From contig JBFWYO010000087.1 of assembly GCA_050186335.1 (NCBI GenBank), forward strand, positions 1 through 19,197: DNA of 19,197 bases, given 5' to 3'. A program made the translations under genes and the position numbers. Below the pieces are notes generated by a model. The model was given only the letters and a program-made list of their open reading frames with translations. It was not told where the DNA came from and ran no database searches. Of this stretch, positions 7,223 to 14,959 are shown one piece after another. The stretch comes from JBFWYO01 sp050186335 (GTDB lineage: Bacteria; Pseudomonadota; Alphaproteobacteria; Bin65). Position 1 is the first letter of the stretch, and each line of letters opens with the position of its first letter.

Positions 7223-8254
7223 CTATGTTCGATCTCTCTCCTTCAACCTACCGCGGAGCAGCGCCCACACTGCGGTCGTTGCGGGGACGGCGACTCCGTA
7301 ATGTCGGGCGAGTTGAATGACGGCGGTTACGATCGCATCTATTTCCAGCGGTCGACCAGCGATGAAGTCTTGAAGCATCGACGTTCGGTGATCGCGCAGC
7401 AACGAGCCGATGCGGATTCGCTCTTCGGGGTCGGCATCGGGCGGCACCCCCAGCTTCTCGCCGACTTTCGTGACTTCATCAATGATTGTCCGGCACAGGC
7501 GATGCAGTCCAGGATCATCGCCGATCTGGCCGTTGGTCGCGCCGGTCAGCACGCTGACCGGGCCGAACGAGATATTTCCGAGCAGCTTTTTCCAGTAGGC
7601 GTCGCGGATTTTGTTCGTCGCGCGCGCGTTGAGCCCCGACCGTTTGAGCAAGTCCACCACCATCTCGAGTCTCGGGGTCGATCGACCATCCGGTTCTCCG
7701 ACCACCAGCAGATGTGAGGGCGACTGACGGACATGGCCGGCGCGCAGCATGGTGGCGCCGATATTGACGACGCAGCCCAGGATGCGCTCGAGCGGCAGCG
7801 AACGCGAGAGGGCGCCGTCCGGATCCAGGCAATCGATTTGCAAACGATCGTCATCCGAAGCGTCCGGCGCCTGGAACATCCACCAGGGCAGGCCGTTCAT
7901 GACGGTCAAGACCACGGTTTCGGCCCACAGCAGCGGGGGTAAACGGGGTAAAATGCCTGGAAGCGACGGCGCTTTGGCTGTGATAAAGACCAGATCTTGC
8001 GGCCCCAATTCCTCCGGGTTCGCGGTGCAACGGGGCGACGCCGTTAAGTCTTCGTTTGCGGTCGAGACTACGGCACCGACAGTTCGGAGCGCTTCGAGTT
8101 GGGCGCCTCTCGCAATCAGCGAGACATCGTGACCGGCGCGCGCAAGCCAGGTGCCGAGTATCGTGCCGACTGCGCCTGCGCCGTATATGCATATCCGCTT
8201 CGCCGTCGGAACGTTTTCGATCGGACCTGTTCTGGAACCGCCTTCCATGATCAT
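7223..8254 (-). CDS. 2-dehydropantoate 2-reductase (PanE/ApbA) family oxidoreductase
   Basis: This protein of about 343 residues has an N-terminal Rossmann domain (ICIYGAGAVGTILG) and the ApbA C-terminal helical domain with the catalytic-lysine segment AYWKKLLGN. The central VMNGLPWWMF segment is typical of ketopantoate-reductase paralogues in catabolic clusters. The family reduces 2-keto acids with NADPH. A true pantothenate role is doubtful here because the gene sits among aromatic-CoA genes, so it more likely reduces a keto-acid or oxidises a hydroxy-acid intermediate. Two ATGs (8254 and 8248) compete as the start and neither has a strong ribosome site. A still longer reading to 8362 would overlap the monooxygenase gene and adds no family-like sequence. 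The gap to the upstream gene's stop is about 50 bases. Confidence 0.9.
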   Translation of the reverse strand: MIMEGGSRTGPIENVPTAKRICIYGAGAVGTILGTWLARAGHDVSLIARGAQLEALRTVGAVVSTANEDLTASPRCTANPEELGPQDLVFITAKAPSLPGILPRLPPLLWAETVVLTVMNGLPWWMFQAPDASDDDRLQIDCLDPDGALSRSLPLERILGCVVNIGATMLRAGHVRQSPSHLLVVGEPDGRSTPRLEMVVDLLKRSGLNARATNKIRDAYWKKLLGNISFGPVSVLTGATNGQIGDDPGLHRLCRTIIDEVTKVGEKLGVPPDADPEERIRIGSLLRDHRTSMLQDFIAGRPLEIDAIVTAVIQLARHYGVAVPATTAVWALLRGRLKERDRT

Positions 8255-8303
8255 TCCATCATCTGAAAATTGATCGGCATGAATTTTGCCGGTTATGCGG
8301 CAT

Positions 8304-9464
8304 CTAAGATGGCTCGGTGATATTCCCGTCGGCAGCACTGCGATGGGCAACGAGCCGTTCATAAAATGTCGGCACGTATGTCATTAACCGATCATCCTTG
8401 ATGCGACCAGTGCGAGTGAGGAAGCCATGTGCGAAGTCTATCGGGTTTGACTGCATGGCACTGCGCATCTCTTCGTACCACTCGAAGCTACGAACGGTCG
8501 CCTCGGTAAACAGATCCCGCACCGGTTTGCGCCGTTCGACGTAGCGATTGAGCGCGGATGGCAATGAGATGCCTGGTTCGCAGAGCGCCTCGTGCAGCGC
8601 CAGCGCATCGTCCATTGCCAGGCGAGTCCCGGAGCCTATAGAGAAATGGGCGACCCGGAGTGCATCGCCGATCAAGGCAACGTTGCTCGTTGTCCAGCGT
8701 TCCGTCGTGGTCGCGACAAAGGCGCGCCAGAGGGATTTGTTCTCGACCAGCGGCTCACCTTCGAGCACGTCGGCAAACACGTGTTCGATCTGGGCCTTGC
8801 GCTGGGCATCGGTCAATTGCGACAGCCCGCACCGATCCCACGTCGCGCCGTCGCATTCCGCCACGAACGTGCTCATCGTCGGCGCGTAGGCATAATAATG
8901 CGCAACGTAACAGCCGCCCTCGAACGTACGGAATACGAGCGCATTGGGCTTGAGCGCCTTGCGTACGCCGTACCAAGCAAAGCGATTATTGAGCGTTCGC
9001 GCGCGCACGCCGAATTCGTCGGAAAATGCGTTCCGGACGGCCGAGTTGGCTCCGTCCGCGCCGACGATCAGGTCATATGAGCCGAGCTCGCGGGGCATGT
9101 CGACACGTCGATTGTGATCGACTTCGAGGCCCGCTTGGCGGCACAAGTTCTCGAGGATGCCGAGCAGCGCAAGGCGCGCAATCGCGCCGCCGCTCGCCGC
9201 ATACTCCAAGGGGATTCGTTCACCGTTCAGCTCGATGTCCTGCCGATTGTTCAGAACCATGTTTGCCACGAGCTGGTCGTGCAGTTCCGGATCCGCCCGG
9301 TGCAGGCGGTCGCGCGCTGGACCGGCTAACGTCACGCCGAATCCGTATGTGGCATCGGCGGGATTCTGTTCGAAAATCCGGATTTCGACCCCGAGATGGC
9401 TTCGTTTCATGAGGCGCGCAAAGAAAAGCCCTGCCGGCCCACCGCCTATGACGGCAATTTTCAT
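8304..9464 (-). CDS. FAD-dependent aryl(-CoA) monooxygenase, salicylyl-CoA hydroxylase/VioD-like (paralogue 1)
   Basis: This 386-residue class A flavin monooxygenase has the FAD-binding GGGPAG at 7-12, GADGANS at 135-141 and the GDALR...AHFSIGSGTRLAMDDA segment at 266-287. The HFSIGSGT signature, the WYG segment (165-167) and the AHYYAYAPTMSTFVAEC segment are characteristic of the group holding salicylyl-CoA 5-hydroxylase, the monooxygenase half of 2-aminobenzoyl-CoA monooxygenase/reductase, and VioD. It should use NAD(P)H and O2 to hydroxylate an aromatic ring, plausibly as a CoA thioester given the aryl-acid ligase and MaoC genes nearby. There is no fused OYE-like domain. A clear paralogue lies at 11290-12456. 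The ATG follows a good GGGAG site and lies only 12 bases after the stop of the maleate isomerase remnant, so the two are translationally linked. Confidence 0.9.
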   Translation of the reverse strand: MKIAVIGGGPAGLFFARLMKRSHLGVEIRIFEQNPADATYGFGVTLAGPARDRLHRADPELHDQLVANMVLNNRQDIELNGERIPLEYAASGGAIARLALLGILENLCRQAGLEVDHNRRVDMPRELGSYDLIVGADGANSAVRNAFSDEFGVRARTLNNRFAWYGVRKALKPNALVFRTFEGGCYVAHYYAYAPTMSTFVAECDGATWDRCGLSQLTDAQRKAQIEHVFADVLEGEPLVENKSLWRAFVATTTERWTTSNVALIGDALRVAHFSIGSGTRLAMDDALALHEALCEPGISLPSALNRYVERRKPVRDLFTEATVRSFEWYEEMRSAMQSNPIDFAHGFLTRTGRIKDDRLMTYVPTFYERLVAHRSAADGNITEPS

Positions 9465-9476
9465 CGCTGCGGCTCC

Positions 9477-9713
9477 CTACCGGCCCGGCGTCACTGACGG
9501 GCGCCGAGATCTGTAGGGACGGTGCGCTTCCGGATCCATTTCCGTGAGCTTCGCCGAGCTCGTATGGTTCGTGCGCGTGCGTGAGGTATGAAGGATCAAG
9601 TCCGCATCATGCCTTGCGTTCGAATATCGATGCGGCAACTCGGGCCATTCCGTCATGAGACTCGTATTCGAGCTCGGCACAATCTGGCTGAAGCGATAGA
9701 TCTTGGGAGTCAT
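9477..9713 (-). pseudogene. 5' remnant of a maleate cis-trans isomerase / Asp-Glu racemase superfamily gene
   Basis: From an ATG with a GGAG ribosome site, the 78-residue frame begins TPKIYRFSQIVPSSNTSL, almost the canonical KxYRxGQIVPSSNTTMETE start of maleate isomerases. It continues with LHTSRTRTNH and a LTEMDPEAHR segment matching the family's FHSSRMRMKxV...EELxxMDxESxRC region. After about residue 63 the similarity stops and the frame ends at a TAG, 12 bases before the monooxygenase ATG. A full enzyme is about 250 residues, so roughly three quarters is missing. The catalytic cysteine of the PSSN(T/C) region is not seen and the second cysteine half is absent. It is therefore inactive as an isomerase. 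The intact start suggests an internal deletion that joined its promoter to the monooxygenase gene. Confidence 0.75.
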
Positions 9714-9999
9714 GCTGGGTTCTCCGGCCGAGTTGCCGGCCTGCCGCGGCTGCAACAGGCGTATCCGCGCGTCGCGGGCAAGGTCAGCATTCCGCCGCGC
9801 GAAGTAGTGAATTCGATATTTGCATCAAATTTTTGACGATATAGAATAATCTGTGCCGGGCGCACGCGTCAAGCACTGCAGCGCCTTCACTGTCATGCGC
9901 CAAGCAAGAAGCCACAAACGCGCGCCGGGGTGGATCGGCCAAATAGGCGGCACGACACCCGCGCGGTCGGGATTCCGCGCCACTGGGCCGCAGGCGAGT
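9714..9999 (-). promoter_or_regulatory. Promoter region of the minus-strand monooxygenase operon
   Basis: These 286 bases lie between the maleate isomerase remnant start and the end of the amidohydrolase gene. The AT-rich part (about 9811-9852) is the likely promoter and contains the AAATTTTTGACG core and a GATATAGAATAATC stretch. The rest is GC-rich with no gene that I can support. Confidence 0.45.
9827..9838 (+). promoter_or_regulatory. Shared operator-like motif, site A
   Basis: AAATTTTTGACG on the plus strand lies about 115 bases upstream of the maleate isomerase remnant start, inside TCAAATTTTTGACGAT. The same 12-mer occurs at site B (10963-10974) in the opposite orientation. Confidence 0.45.
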
Positions 10000-10896
10000 T
10001 CAGAAGCCGTAGAGACGCTTCGGGTTGTCGACCAAGATTGCCTGCAATAGCCGCTCGTCGTCGATCGCGCGTGCGAGCAGATCGATCAGCGGTCCGCAAT
10101 CGGGCAGTGTCCCGTCAGGTGAGTACGGGTTCTTGTAGAGCAGATTCGGCCAGTCGGTGCACCAGATCACCTGCTCGGGATTGGCATGGACGGTTTCCCG
10201 GATGAACGGCACGGCGTCAGCATAATCGGGCGGGCCCACCTTCGACCAGCGATCGAGATTGCCGATCTTGGCCCACACGCGGCCCTGCTCGAGCCAGGCC
10301 ACGATCCGGCGGAAGGCGGGATGCTTCGTGCCTTGCTCGCATCGTGGATGGGCGAGATGGTCGATCACGAGGGCGATCGGCAGCGTTTCGAGGAAGTCGG
10401 CGACTTCGAGCAGATCCTCTGGTTCAAGATGAGCGCACATATGCCAGCCGCGTTCGGCCAGGCGACGCGCGACCCGTTCGACGATATCCAGCGGCGGACG
10501 CATCCTGAGGAACTTCACGAAATTGAACCGGCAGCCGCGCACGCCGGCCCGTTCCAGGAGGTCGAGTTGGGCGTCGGTCACCGAGTCGTCGATCCGGGCC
10601 ACGCCTCGGGCGTGTGGGCCGACGGCGGCGACAAAATCGGCAAACTGATCGAGTGTTCCGTTAGCGCCGGTCTGTACGATGACGACCCGCTCGATGCCGA
10701 TTTGACCGTGCATCGCAGCAAGATCGACCAGGCCCGCAGCTCGGGGAATGCCATAGGGCATGTTCGCCATGACTGAAGCGGGCAGTTCCTCAGCGCTGCG
10801 GTTGAAGACGTGGACGTGCGTATCGCAGGCGCCGGGCGGCGCCCTGTACCTCGGCTTGCGCATGGCGCGAACGCCGTTATCGCCTTGTTTTCCCAT
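10000..10896 (-). CDS. Amidohydrolase-superfamily hydrolase, LigI-like (2-pyrone-4,6-dicarboxylate lactonase family)
   Basis: This TIM-barrel metal-dependent hydrolase has 298 residues from the chosen ATG. The metal/active-site residues seen are H27 and H29 in DTHVHVF, H180 in VIDHLAHP and D248 in WCTDWPN, close to the numbering and spacing I recall for LigI (2-pyrone-4,6-dicarboxylate hydrolase). R123 (in GCRFNF) and R216 (in NLDRWSK) could hold substrate carboxylates. It probably hydrolyses a lactone or pyrone intermediate of ring cleavage; the exact substrate is not determined. The frame can be extended to a GTG at 10941 and there is an internal ATG 12 codons down. Ribosome sites are weak at all three, so the start is uncertain. 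It is a single minus-strand gene, divergent from the monooxygenase operon at 11290. Confidence 0.88.
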   Translation of the reverse strand: MGKQGDNGVRAMRKPRYRAPPGACDTHVHVFNRSAEELPASVMANMPYGIPRAAGLVDLAAMHGQIGIERVVIVQTGANGTLDQFADFVAAVGPHARGVARIDDSVTDAQLDLLERAGVRGCRFNFVKFLRMRPPLDIVERVARRLAERGWHMCAHLEPEDLLEVADFLETLPIALVIDHLAHPRCEQGTKHPAFRRIVAWLEQGRVWAKIGNLDRWSKVGPPDYADAVPFIRETVHANPEQVIWCTDWPNLLYKNPYSPDGTLPDCGPLIDLLARAIDDERLLQAILVDNPKRLYGF

Positions 10897-10962
10897 GATC
10901 ACTTGCTCATGCGGCCGGACGCTCTGATCAACGGACGGCACGCTACAAGCTTATGCCGGAAG

Positions 10963-10974
10963 CGTCAAAAATTT
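10963..10974 (-). promoter_or_regulatory. Shared operator-like motif, site B
   Basis: Read on the minus strand this is AAATTTTTGACG, identical over 12 bases to site A. It lies 22 bases before the GTG and 67 bases before the ATG candidates of the amidohydrolase gene, so it would sit in the promoter or leader of that gene. Confidence 0.45.
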
Positions 10975-11024
10975 CGACATCGCCGTATGTCATGGCGTAG
11001 GGCCGTTCGTAAAACTCGGCTGAC

Positions 11025-11049
11025 CCGGCGTCCGCGACCGCGACGCCGG
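11025..11049. repeat. GC-rich hairpin with flanking direct repeats
   Basis: CCGGCGTC (11025-11032) and GACGCCGG (11042-11049) form a perfect 8-bp stem with a 9-base loop. CGGCTGAC is repeated directly at 11017-11024 and 11047-11054. There is no T-tract. It may insulate the two divergent promoters or be a structural repeat; its function is unknown. Confidence 0.4.
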
Positions 11050-11147
11050 CTGACGGTGGACTGGCTTGCGAGGCGAAGGGACTCGCTAAATGAAGTGCGA
11101 TCGGCGGCGCTTGACAGGCTCGCCGGGCGCGGATATTTTGCCAATAG

Positions 11148-11159
11148 TGTCAAAAAATC
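11148..11159 (-). promoter_or_regulatory. Shared operator-like motif, site C (weaker)
   Basis: On the minus strand this reads GATTTTTTGACA, 9 of 12 matches to the AAATTTTTGACG core. It lies about 130 bases upstream of the plus-strand monooxygenase 2 start, next to an AT-rich stretch. Alone it would not be significant. Confidence 0.3.
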
Positions 11160-11289
11160 AACGAACGTAGCAAATTATGCACCGGCCCGTCTGGACAGCG
11201 CAGATGCCAATCCGGGCCCGAACATACAAAGCGCGTCGAGCGCATGCCGTAGCGTATGAACCCACCACAACAATGAAAACGCCTCTTCG

Positions 11290-12456
11290 ATGCTTCGCAA
11301 CATTGCAATAATCGGTGGCGGACCGGCCGGCCTCTTCCTGGCCGTGCTGATGCGTAAGTGGCGTCCCGACCTTCGCGTGGCCGTCTACGAGCAGAATACG
11401 CCGGATGCAACCTACGGGTTCGGGATTGCGATCAAGCGACGCATCCTCGATCGTTTCGCACGCTACGATGCCGAGTCGATCGAACGCATGCGTCCGCACC
11501 TGGTGACCTACGATCACCAAATCATTTCGCTCAATGGGCAGCCGATTCGCGTCGATTACGCCGACCAATCGGCCAGCATCGAGCGTCTGAAGATGCTCGC
11601 AAGCCTTCAGGAAACCGCGCGGAACTGCGGGGTCGAGCTCGTGTTCGGCAAACGCATCGAGAAAATCGACGAGCTTGCCAGTCGCTTCGATTTACTCATC
11701 GGCGCCGACGGGGCGAACTCGGTCGTGCGTGAAGCATTGCGCGACGAGCTGCAGACAGAATCCGGCACCGTGCGCAATCCGCTCGCTTGGTACGGAACAT
11801 CGAGAGTGTTCGGACATTCGGGATTGTCGTTCCGGCGCGCGAAGGAGGGTAATTTCATCGCGCATTATTATCCCTATTCGCCGGAACGCAGTACCTTCGT
11901 CGTGGAATGCGACGAGATCACGTGGCGCAGGACCGTCGAACGGCTTTCGCAAGACGACCGCACGAGCATGGCCGAGAGTATCTTTGCCGAGGAACTAAAG
12001 GGCCATTCGCTGATCGACAACAAGTCGATCTGGCGCCGCTTGGTAACGGCGTTCAACAAAAAATGGTTCTTCGGGAACTGTGTGCTCATCGGCGATGCGC
12101 TGCGTCCGGCGCACCCGTCGATCGGTTCCGGCACGCGCCTGGCCATGGATGACGCCATCGCGCTTTACGAAGCGCTGGTTCAGCAGCCGGGCGATCTGTC
12201 GGTCGCGCTCGCGGCCTACCAGGAATCGCGGCAAGCCTCGCGTGCCAAGCTCAACGACGCCATGGCGCGAAGCTACCGCTGGTACGAGGCGATCGACGAA
12301 AAACTGGACATGGCGCCGGAGGAATTCGTTCTCGATTACCTGACTCGCACCGGGCGCGTCGATGCCACGCGGCTCGAACGCGACTATCCAGCTTTCATGC
12401 GCCAATACAGAGCGTTTCTCGACAAGACCGGCGTGCGTCAAGCGACCGAGGCATGA
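11290..12456 (+). CDS. FAD-dependent aryl(-CoA) monooxygenase, salicylyl-CoA hydroxylase/VioD-like (paralogue 2)
   Basis: This 388-residue class A flavin monooxygenase is clearly paralogous to the one at 8304-9464. Shared blocks include DATYGFG, the FAD motifs GGGPAG (9-14) and GADGANS (138-144), WYG (167-169), AHYYPYSPERSTFVVEC, and LIGDALR...SIGSGTRLAMDDA (266-289), plus LTRTGR near the C-terminus. Where paralogue 1 has AHFSIGSGT this one has AHPSIGSGT, a change beside the flavin pocket that may alter substrate or position of attack. Like its relatives it should hydroxylate or dearomatise an aromatic ring, probably as a CoA thioester. It is the first gene of a plus-strand set with the TRAP binding protein, alpha/beta hydrolase and SMP-30 genes. 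The ATG has no clear ribosome site, so the start is chosen on the FAD motif position. Confidence 0.9.
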   Translation: MLRNIAIIGGGPAGLFLAVLMRKWRPDLRVAVYEQNTPDATYGFGIAIKRRILDRFARYDAESIERMRPHLVTYDHQIISLNGQPIRVDYADQSASIERLKMLASLQETARNCGVELVFGKRIEKIDELASRFDLLIGADGANSVVREALRDELQTESGTVRNPLAWYGTSRVFGHSGLSFRRAKEGNFIAHYYPYSPERSTFVVECDEITWRRTVERLSQDDRTSMAESIFAEELKGHSLIDNKSIWRRLVTAFNKKWFFGNCVLIGDALRPAHPSIGSGTRLAMDDAIALYEALVQQPGDLSVALAAYQESRQASRAKLNDAMARSYRWYEAIDEKLDMAPEEFVLDYLTRTGRVDATRLERDYPAFMRQYRAFLDKTGVRQATEA

Positions 12457-12529
12457 CGCAGGATCGGCAATTCTTCTCTTTCGTCATGGAAAACCAAGCC
12501 GTCTTAAAAGGTCAACAAGGGAGGTCAAC

Positions 12530-13546
12530 GTGAGTCATCGAAAATATGCTGCGTACGGCATCGCTGCGCTTATCGGCGCGACGATGGCGGTGCCATCCGC
12601 TTGGGCGGAACCGATCGAGATCAAGTTCGCGTCGTTCGTTGCGCCACAGGCGCACATAAACGTCCGGGTCTTCGCGCCCTGGGCCGAGCGCGTCACGCGC
12701 GCATCGCAAGGAACCATCAAGATCACGCTGGTGGCCGGCGGTGTCCTAGGCAAGAACGGGCAGATCGTTGATCGCATCATGTCCGGCGTGGCCGGGATCG
12801 GCTTCGATCTGCAAGCCTATTATCCGTCCAAGTTCCCAAAGTCGGAGGTGCTCTCCCTGCCGTTCGAGTGGGAGAAGTCTGCAGTTTCTTCGCTGGCGTT
12901 TTGGCGGCTCTACGAGAAGGGTTTGATGAAGGAGTATGACGACCTGGTTCCGCTCTCCTTCTTTGCGTTCTCCAATGTGCGCCTGATGATGCGTCAATCG
13001 TTCGATGGCGGCATCGACGGCCTCAAGGGCATGAAACTTGGCACGGGCGGCAAGTTGCGCAGCCTAATGGTCCAGAAGCTGGGGGCGACGCCGATCTCGG
13101 TCCTGTCGGCGGAAACCTACCAGGCGCTTAGCCGCGGCGTCGTCGACGGCGCCGCGTTCCCCTGGACGGCGGTTCAACCTTTCCGGATACAGGAAGTGGC
13201 GAAATACTACATCGACGTGCCGCTCGGCGGTTCACCCGGCATGACCTTCATGAGCAAGCGCTTCTTCGATTCGCTGCCGGCGCCCGCCAAGAAGGCGATC
13301 ATGGACAATTCCGGCGAAGCGTACGTGCGCGAGACAGGCAAATTCTGGGACGAAGTGGAAACGGAAGGGCGCGAAATCGTCCGTACCGCGCCCGGCACGA
13401 AAATCGTTCCGGTGTCTGCGGCCGAGCTCGAAGTCTGGCGCAAGCGCGTGTCCGGGCTTGCCGAGGAATGGGCCGCGGGAATTGAAAATGGTCCGGCGCT
13501 CGTCAAGGCATTCCGTGAGGAAATCGCCAAGGCCGAAAAGCCCTGA
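12530..13546 (+). CDS. TRAP transporter substrate-binding protein (DctP family)
   Basis: This is a 338-residue periplasmic solute receptor. It has a signal peptide (positive SHRK start, hydrophobic core, likely cleavage after AWA at residue 26), then EIKFASFVAPQAHINV typical of DctP proteins, a GMKLGTGGKLRS segment where the family carries its carboxylate-binding Arg, and an ETYQALSRGVVDGAAFPW segment. It should bind an organic or aromatic acid for sodium-driven uptake. The GTG start is chosen because a near-perfect AAGGGAGGT lies five bases ahead and the signal peptide begins there. The longer frame from 12362 overlaps the monooxygenase gene. No DctQ or DctM membrane gene lies in the window, so the receptor must borrow or have lost its permease. 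Confidence 0.92.
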   Translation: MSHRKYAAYGIAALIGATMAVPSAWAEPIEIKFASFVAPQAHINVRVFAPWAERVTRASQGTIKITLVAGGVLGKNGQIVDRIMSGVAGIGFDLQAYYPSKFPKSEVLSLPFEWEKSAVSSLAFWRLYEKGLMKEYDDLVPLSFFAFSNVRLMMRQSFDGGIDGLKGMKLGTGGKLRSLMVQKLGATPISVLSAETYQALSRGVVDGAAFPWTAVQPFRIQEVAKYYIDVPLGGSPGMTFMSKRFFDSLPAPAKKAIMDNSGEAYVRETGKFWDEVETEGREIVRTAPGTKIVPVSAAELEVWRKRVSGLAEEWAAGIENGPALVKAFREEIAKAEKP

Positions 13547-13656
13547 TGGCGGATTGGCCGGCCCGTGCCGCGCTGGGCCGGCCATTCGTTTCCGATACTT
13601 CTAGGTTAGCGCGCCGTGCCGCCCACCCGGTAGGCGGCGAGTCAGGAGATATCTCA

Positions 13657-14913
13657 GTGACCACTGCCAAAAGTGACCGCGGAAGCGACGTTCAGGCCGG
13701 GTTCCAGGGTGCGGATTGGGCCGATCGCGCCTTGCCGCCCGATGTGAAGGTTACTTCGCTGCCGCTACGTACTGCGGACGGAGCTGCGGCAAAGGGCATT
13801 CTCTATGCGCCGCCCGGTGCGGATACGGTTGCCATCATCATGCACCCGCGGGAGTTCACGCCGAATCATTATTTGGTTCCGGATCTGGTCGGCGCCGGCT
13901 ACGCCGCGTGGGTGCAATCGCCGCGGTCGGTGGGGGTGGACCTGAGGCTGGAGCACGAACAGGCGCTGCTCGATCTGGCTTCTGGCATCAGCCGCGTCCG
14001 TAGCCTCGGCTATCGGCGGATCGTCATGCTGGGTAATTCCGGTGGCGCCAGCCTTCACGCATTCTACATACAGCAGGCGCAGCTCGCGCCCGAGCATCGC
14101 ATCGAACGCACGCCGGCGGGCGGCCGCACGAAACTCGCTGCGGCCGAAATGCCGGTTCCCGACGCCGTCGTCTTCGTTGCCCCGCATCCGGGCCAGGGCG
14201 TCCTGCTGCAGGCATGCATCGACCCGTCCGTAGCGAACGAACATGATGCGCTGTCGGTCGATCCGGCGCTCAACCCGCTCGATCCACAAAACGGATTTCG
14301 GCCGTCGGAAGAGGGCGGCGCTCGCTACGCGCGTGAATTCGTCGCGCGCTACGCTGCGGCGCAGCGCGCCAGAGTCGAACGACTCGATGCAACCGCGCGC
14401 ACGCTGATCCGCGAACGTCGTGACGCCCAAGCGCGGGTCAAGGCCGGCGGCACCGCGGCGGACCGGGTTCGTGCCGCGCATACCCCGGTCATGACGATCT
14501 GGCGTACGTCAGCCGATCTGCGTTGCTTCGACCTCAGCCTCGATCCGTCGGACCGCAAGTTCGGGACCGTGTGGGGCGCCAATCCCTATGCCGCGAACTA
14601 TGGCGCGCTTGGATTCGCGCGGTTCTGCCTGCCGGAAGCGTGGCTCTCCACATGGTCGGGCTTGAGTTCTAATGCGGCCATCGCCAAGACCGGATCCTCG
14701 ATCACGCAGCCGACCTTGGTGATCGAATACACGGGCGATCAGACCGTCTTTCCGGGCGACATCAAAGGGATCGTCGCGGCTGTGGGCAGTTCGAACATGA
14801 CCCATGAGCGGATCCGCGGCGATCATCACGGCAGGCCGCTGGCGGCCGGCGAAGAGCCGGGTCGATTCATCGCCGGGCGGATGATCGTCGAATGGCTGCG
14901 CGACGCCCTCTGA
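13657..14913 (+). CDS. Alpha/beta hydrolase-fold protein
   Basis: This 418-residue protein begins at a GTG with AGGAG eight bases ahead. An upstream frame from 13546 has atypical sequence and directly abuts the TRAP gene stop, so it is not used. The nucleophile elbow is GNSGG with S128. The acid is probably D361 (YTGDQTVFPGD), and H390 or H391 in GDHHGRPL completes a triad. A long charged segment (about 185-280, with an Arg-rich helix AAAQRARVERLDATARTLIR) separates nucleophile and acid, making the protein larger than a minimal hydrolase. It may hydrolyse an ester, C-C bond or CoA thioester made in the pathway, but no substrate can be assigned. The cytosolic location is inferred from the lack of a signal peptide. 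It is co-directional with its neighbours and follows the TRAP gene by 110 bases. Confidence 0.8.
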   Translation: MTTAKSDRGSDVQAGFQGADWADRALPPDVKVTSLPLRTADGAAAKGILYAPPGADTVAIIMHPREFTPNHYLVPDLVGAGYAAWVQSPRSVGVDLRLEHEQALLDLASGISRVRSLGYRRIVMLGNSGGASLHAFYIQQAQLAPEHRIERTPAGGRTKLAAAEMPVPDAVVFVAPHPGQGVLLQACIDPSVANEHDALSVDPALNPLDPQNGFRPSEEGGARYAREFVARYAAAQRARVERLDATARTLIRERRDAQARVKAGGTAADRVRAAHTPVMTIWRTSADLRCFDLSLDPSDRKFGTVWGANPYAANYGALGFARFCLPEAWLSTWSGLSSNAAIAKTGSSITQPTLVIEYTGDQTVFPGDIKGIVAAVGSSNMTHERIRGDHHGRPLAAGEEPGRFIAGRMIVEWLRDAL

Positions 14914-14959
14914 TCGGTGCCGAAGTCAAAATTCGTTCAATCCGGCTGGAGAGAACCCC

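Larger units (their letters stand above)
10897..11289. promoter_or_regulatory. Divergent promoter region between amidohydrolase and monooxygenase 2
   Basis: This 393-base divergent gap contains no gene I can support. It holds operator-like sites B (10963-10974) and C (11148-11159), a strong GC hairpin (11025-11049) with flanking CGGCTGAC repeats, and an AT-rich stretch around 11130-11180 that would suit a plus-strand promoter. The early part may be coding if the amidohydrolase starts at the GTG at 10941. Confidence 0.5.

Noticed and set aside
7079..7717. 212-residue plus-strand open frame spanning the MaoC/reductase junction
   Set aside because: It covers parts of two real minus-strand genes and shows no domain.
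12362..12529. Upstream extension of the TRAP receptor gene
   Set aside because: The added residues overlap the monooxygenase gene and precede a textbook signal peptide. The GTG at 12530 has a near-perfect ribosome site.
13765..14481. 238-residue minus-strand open frame inside the alpha/beta hydrolase gene
   Set aside because: It is antisense to a gene with a recognisable nucleophile elbow and triad. Its own composition is Arg-rich and domain-free.
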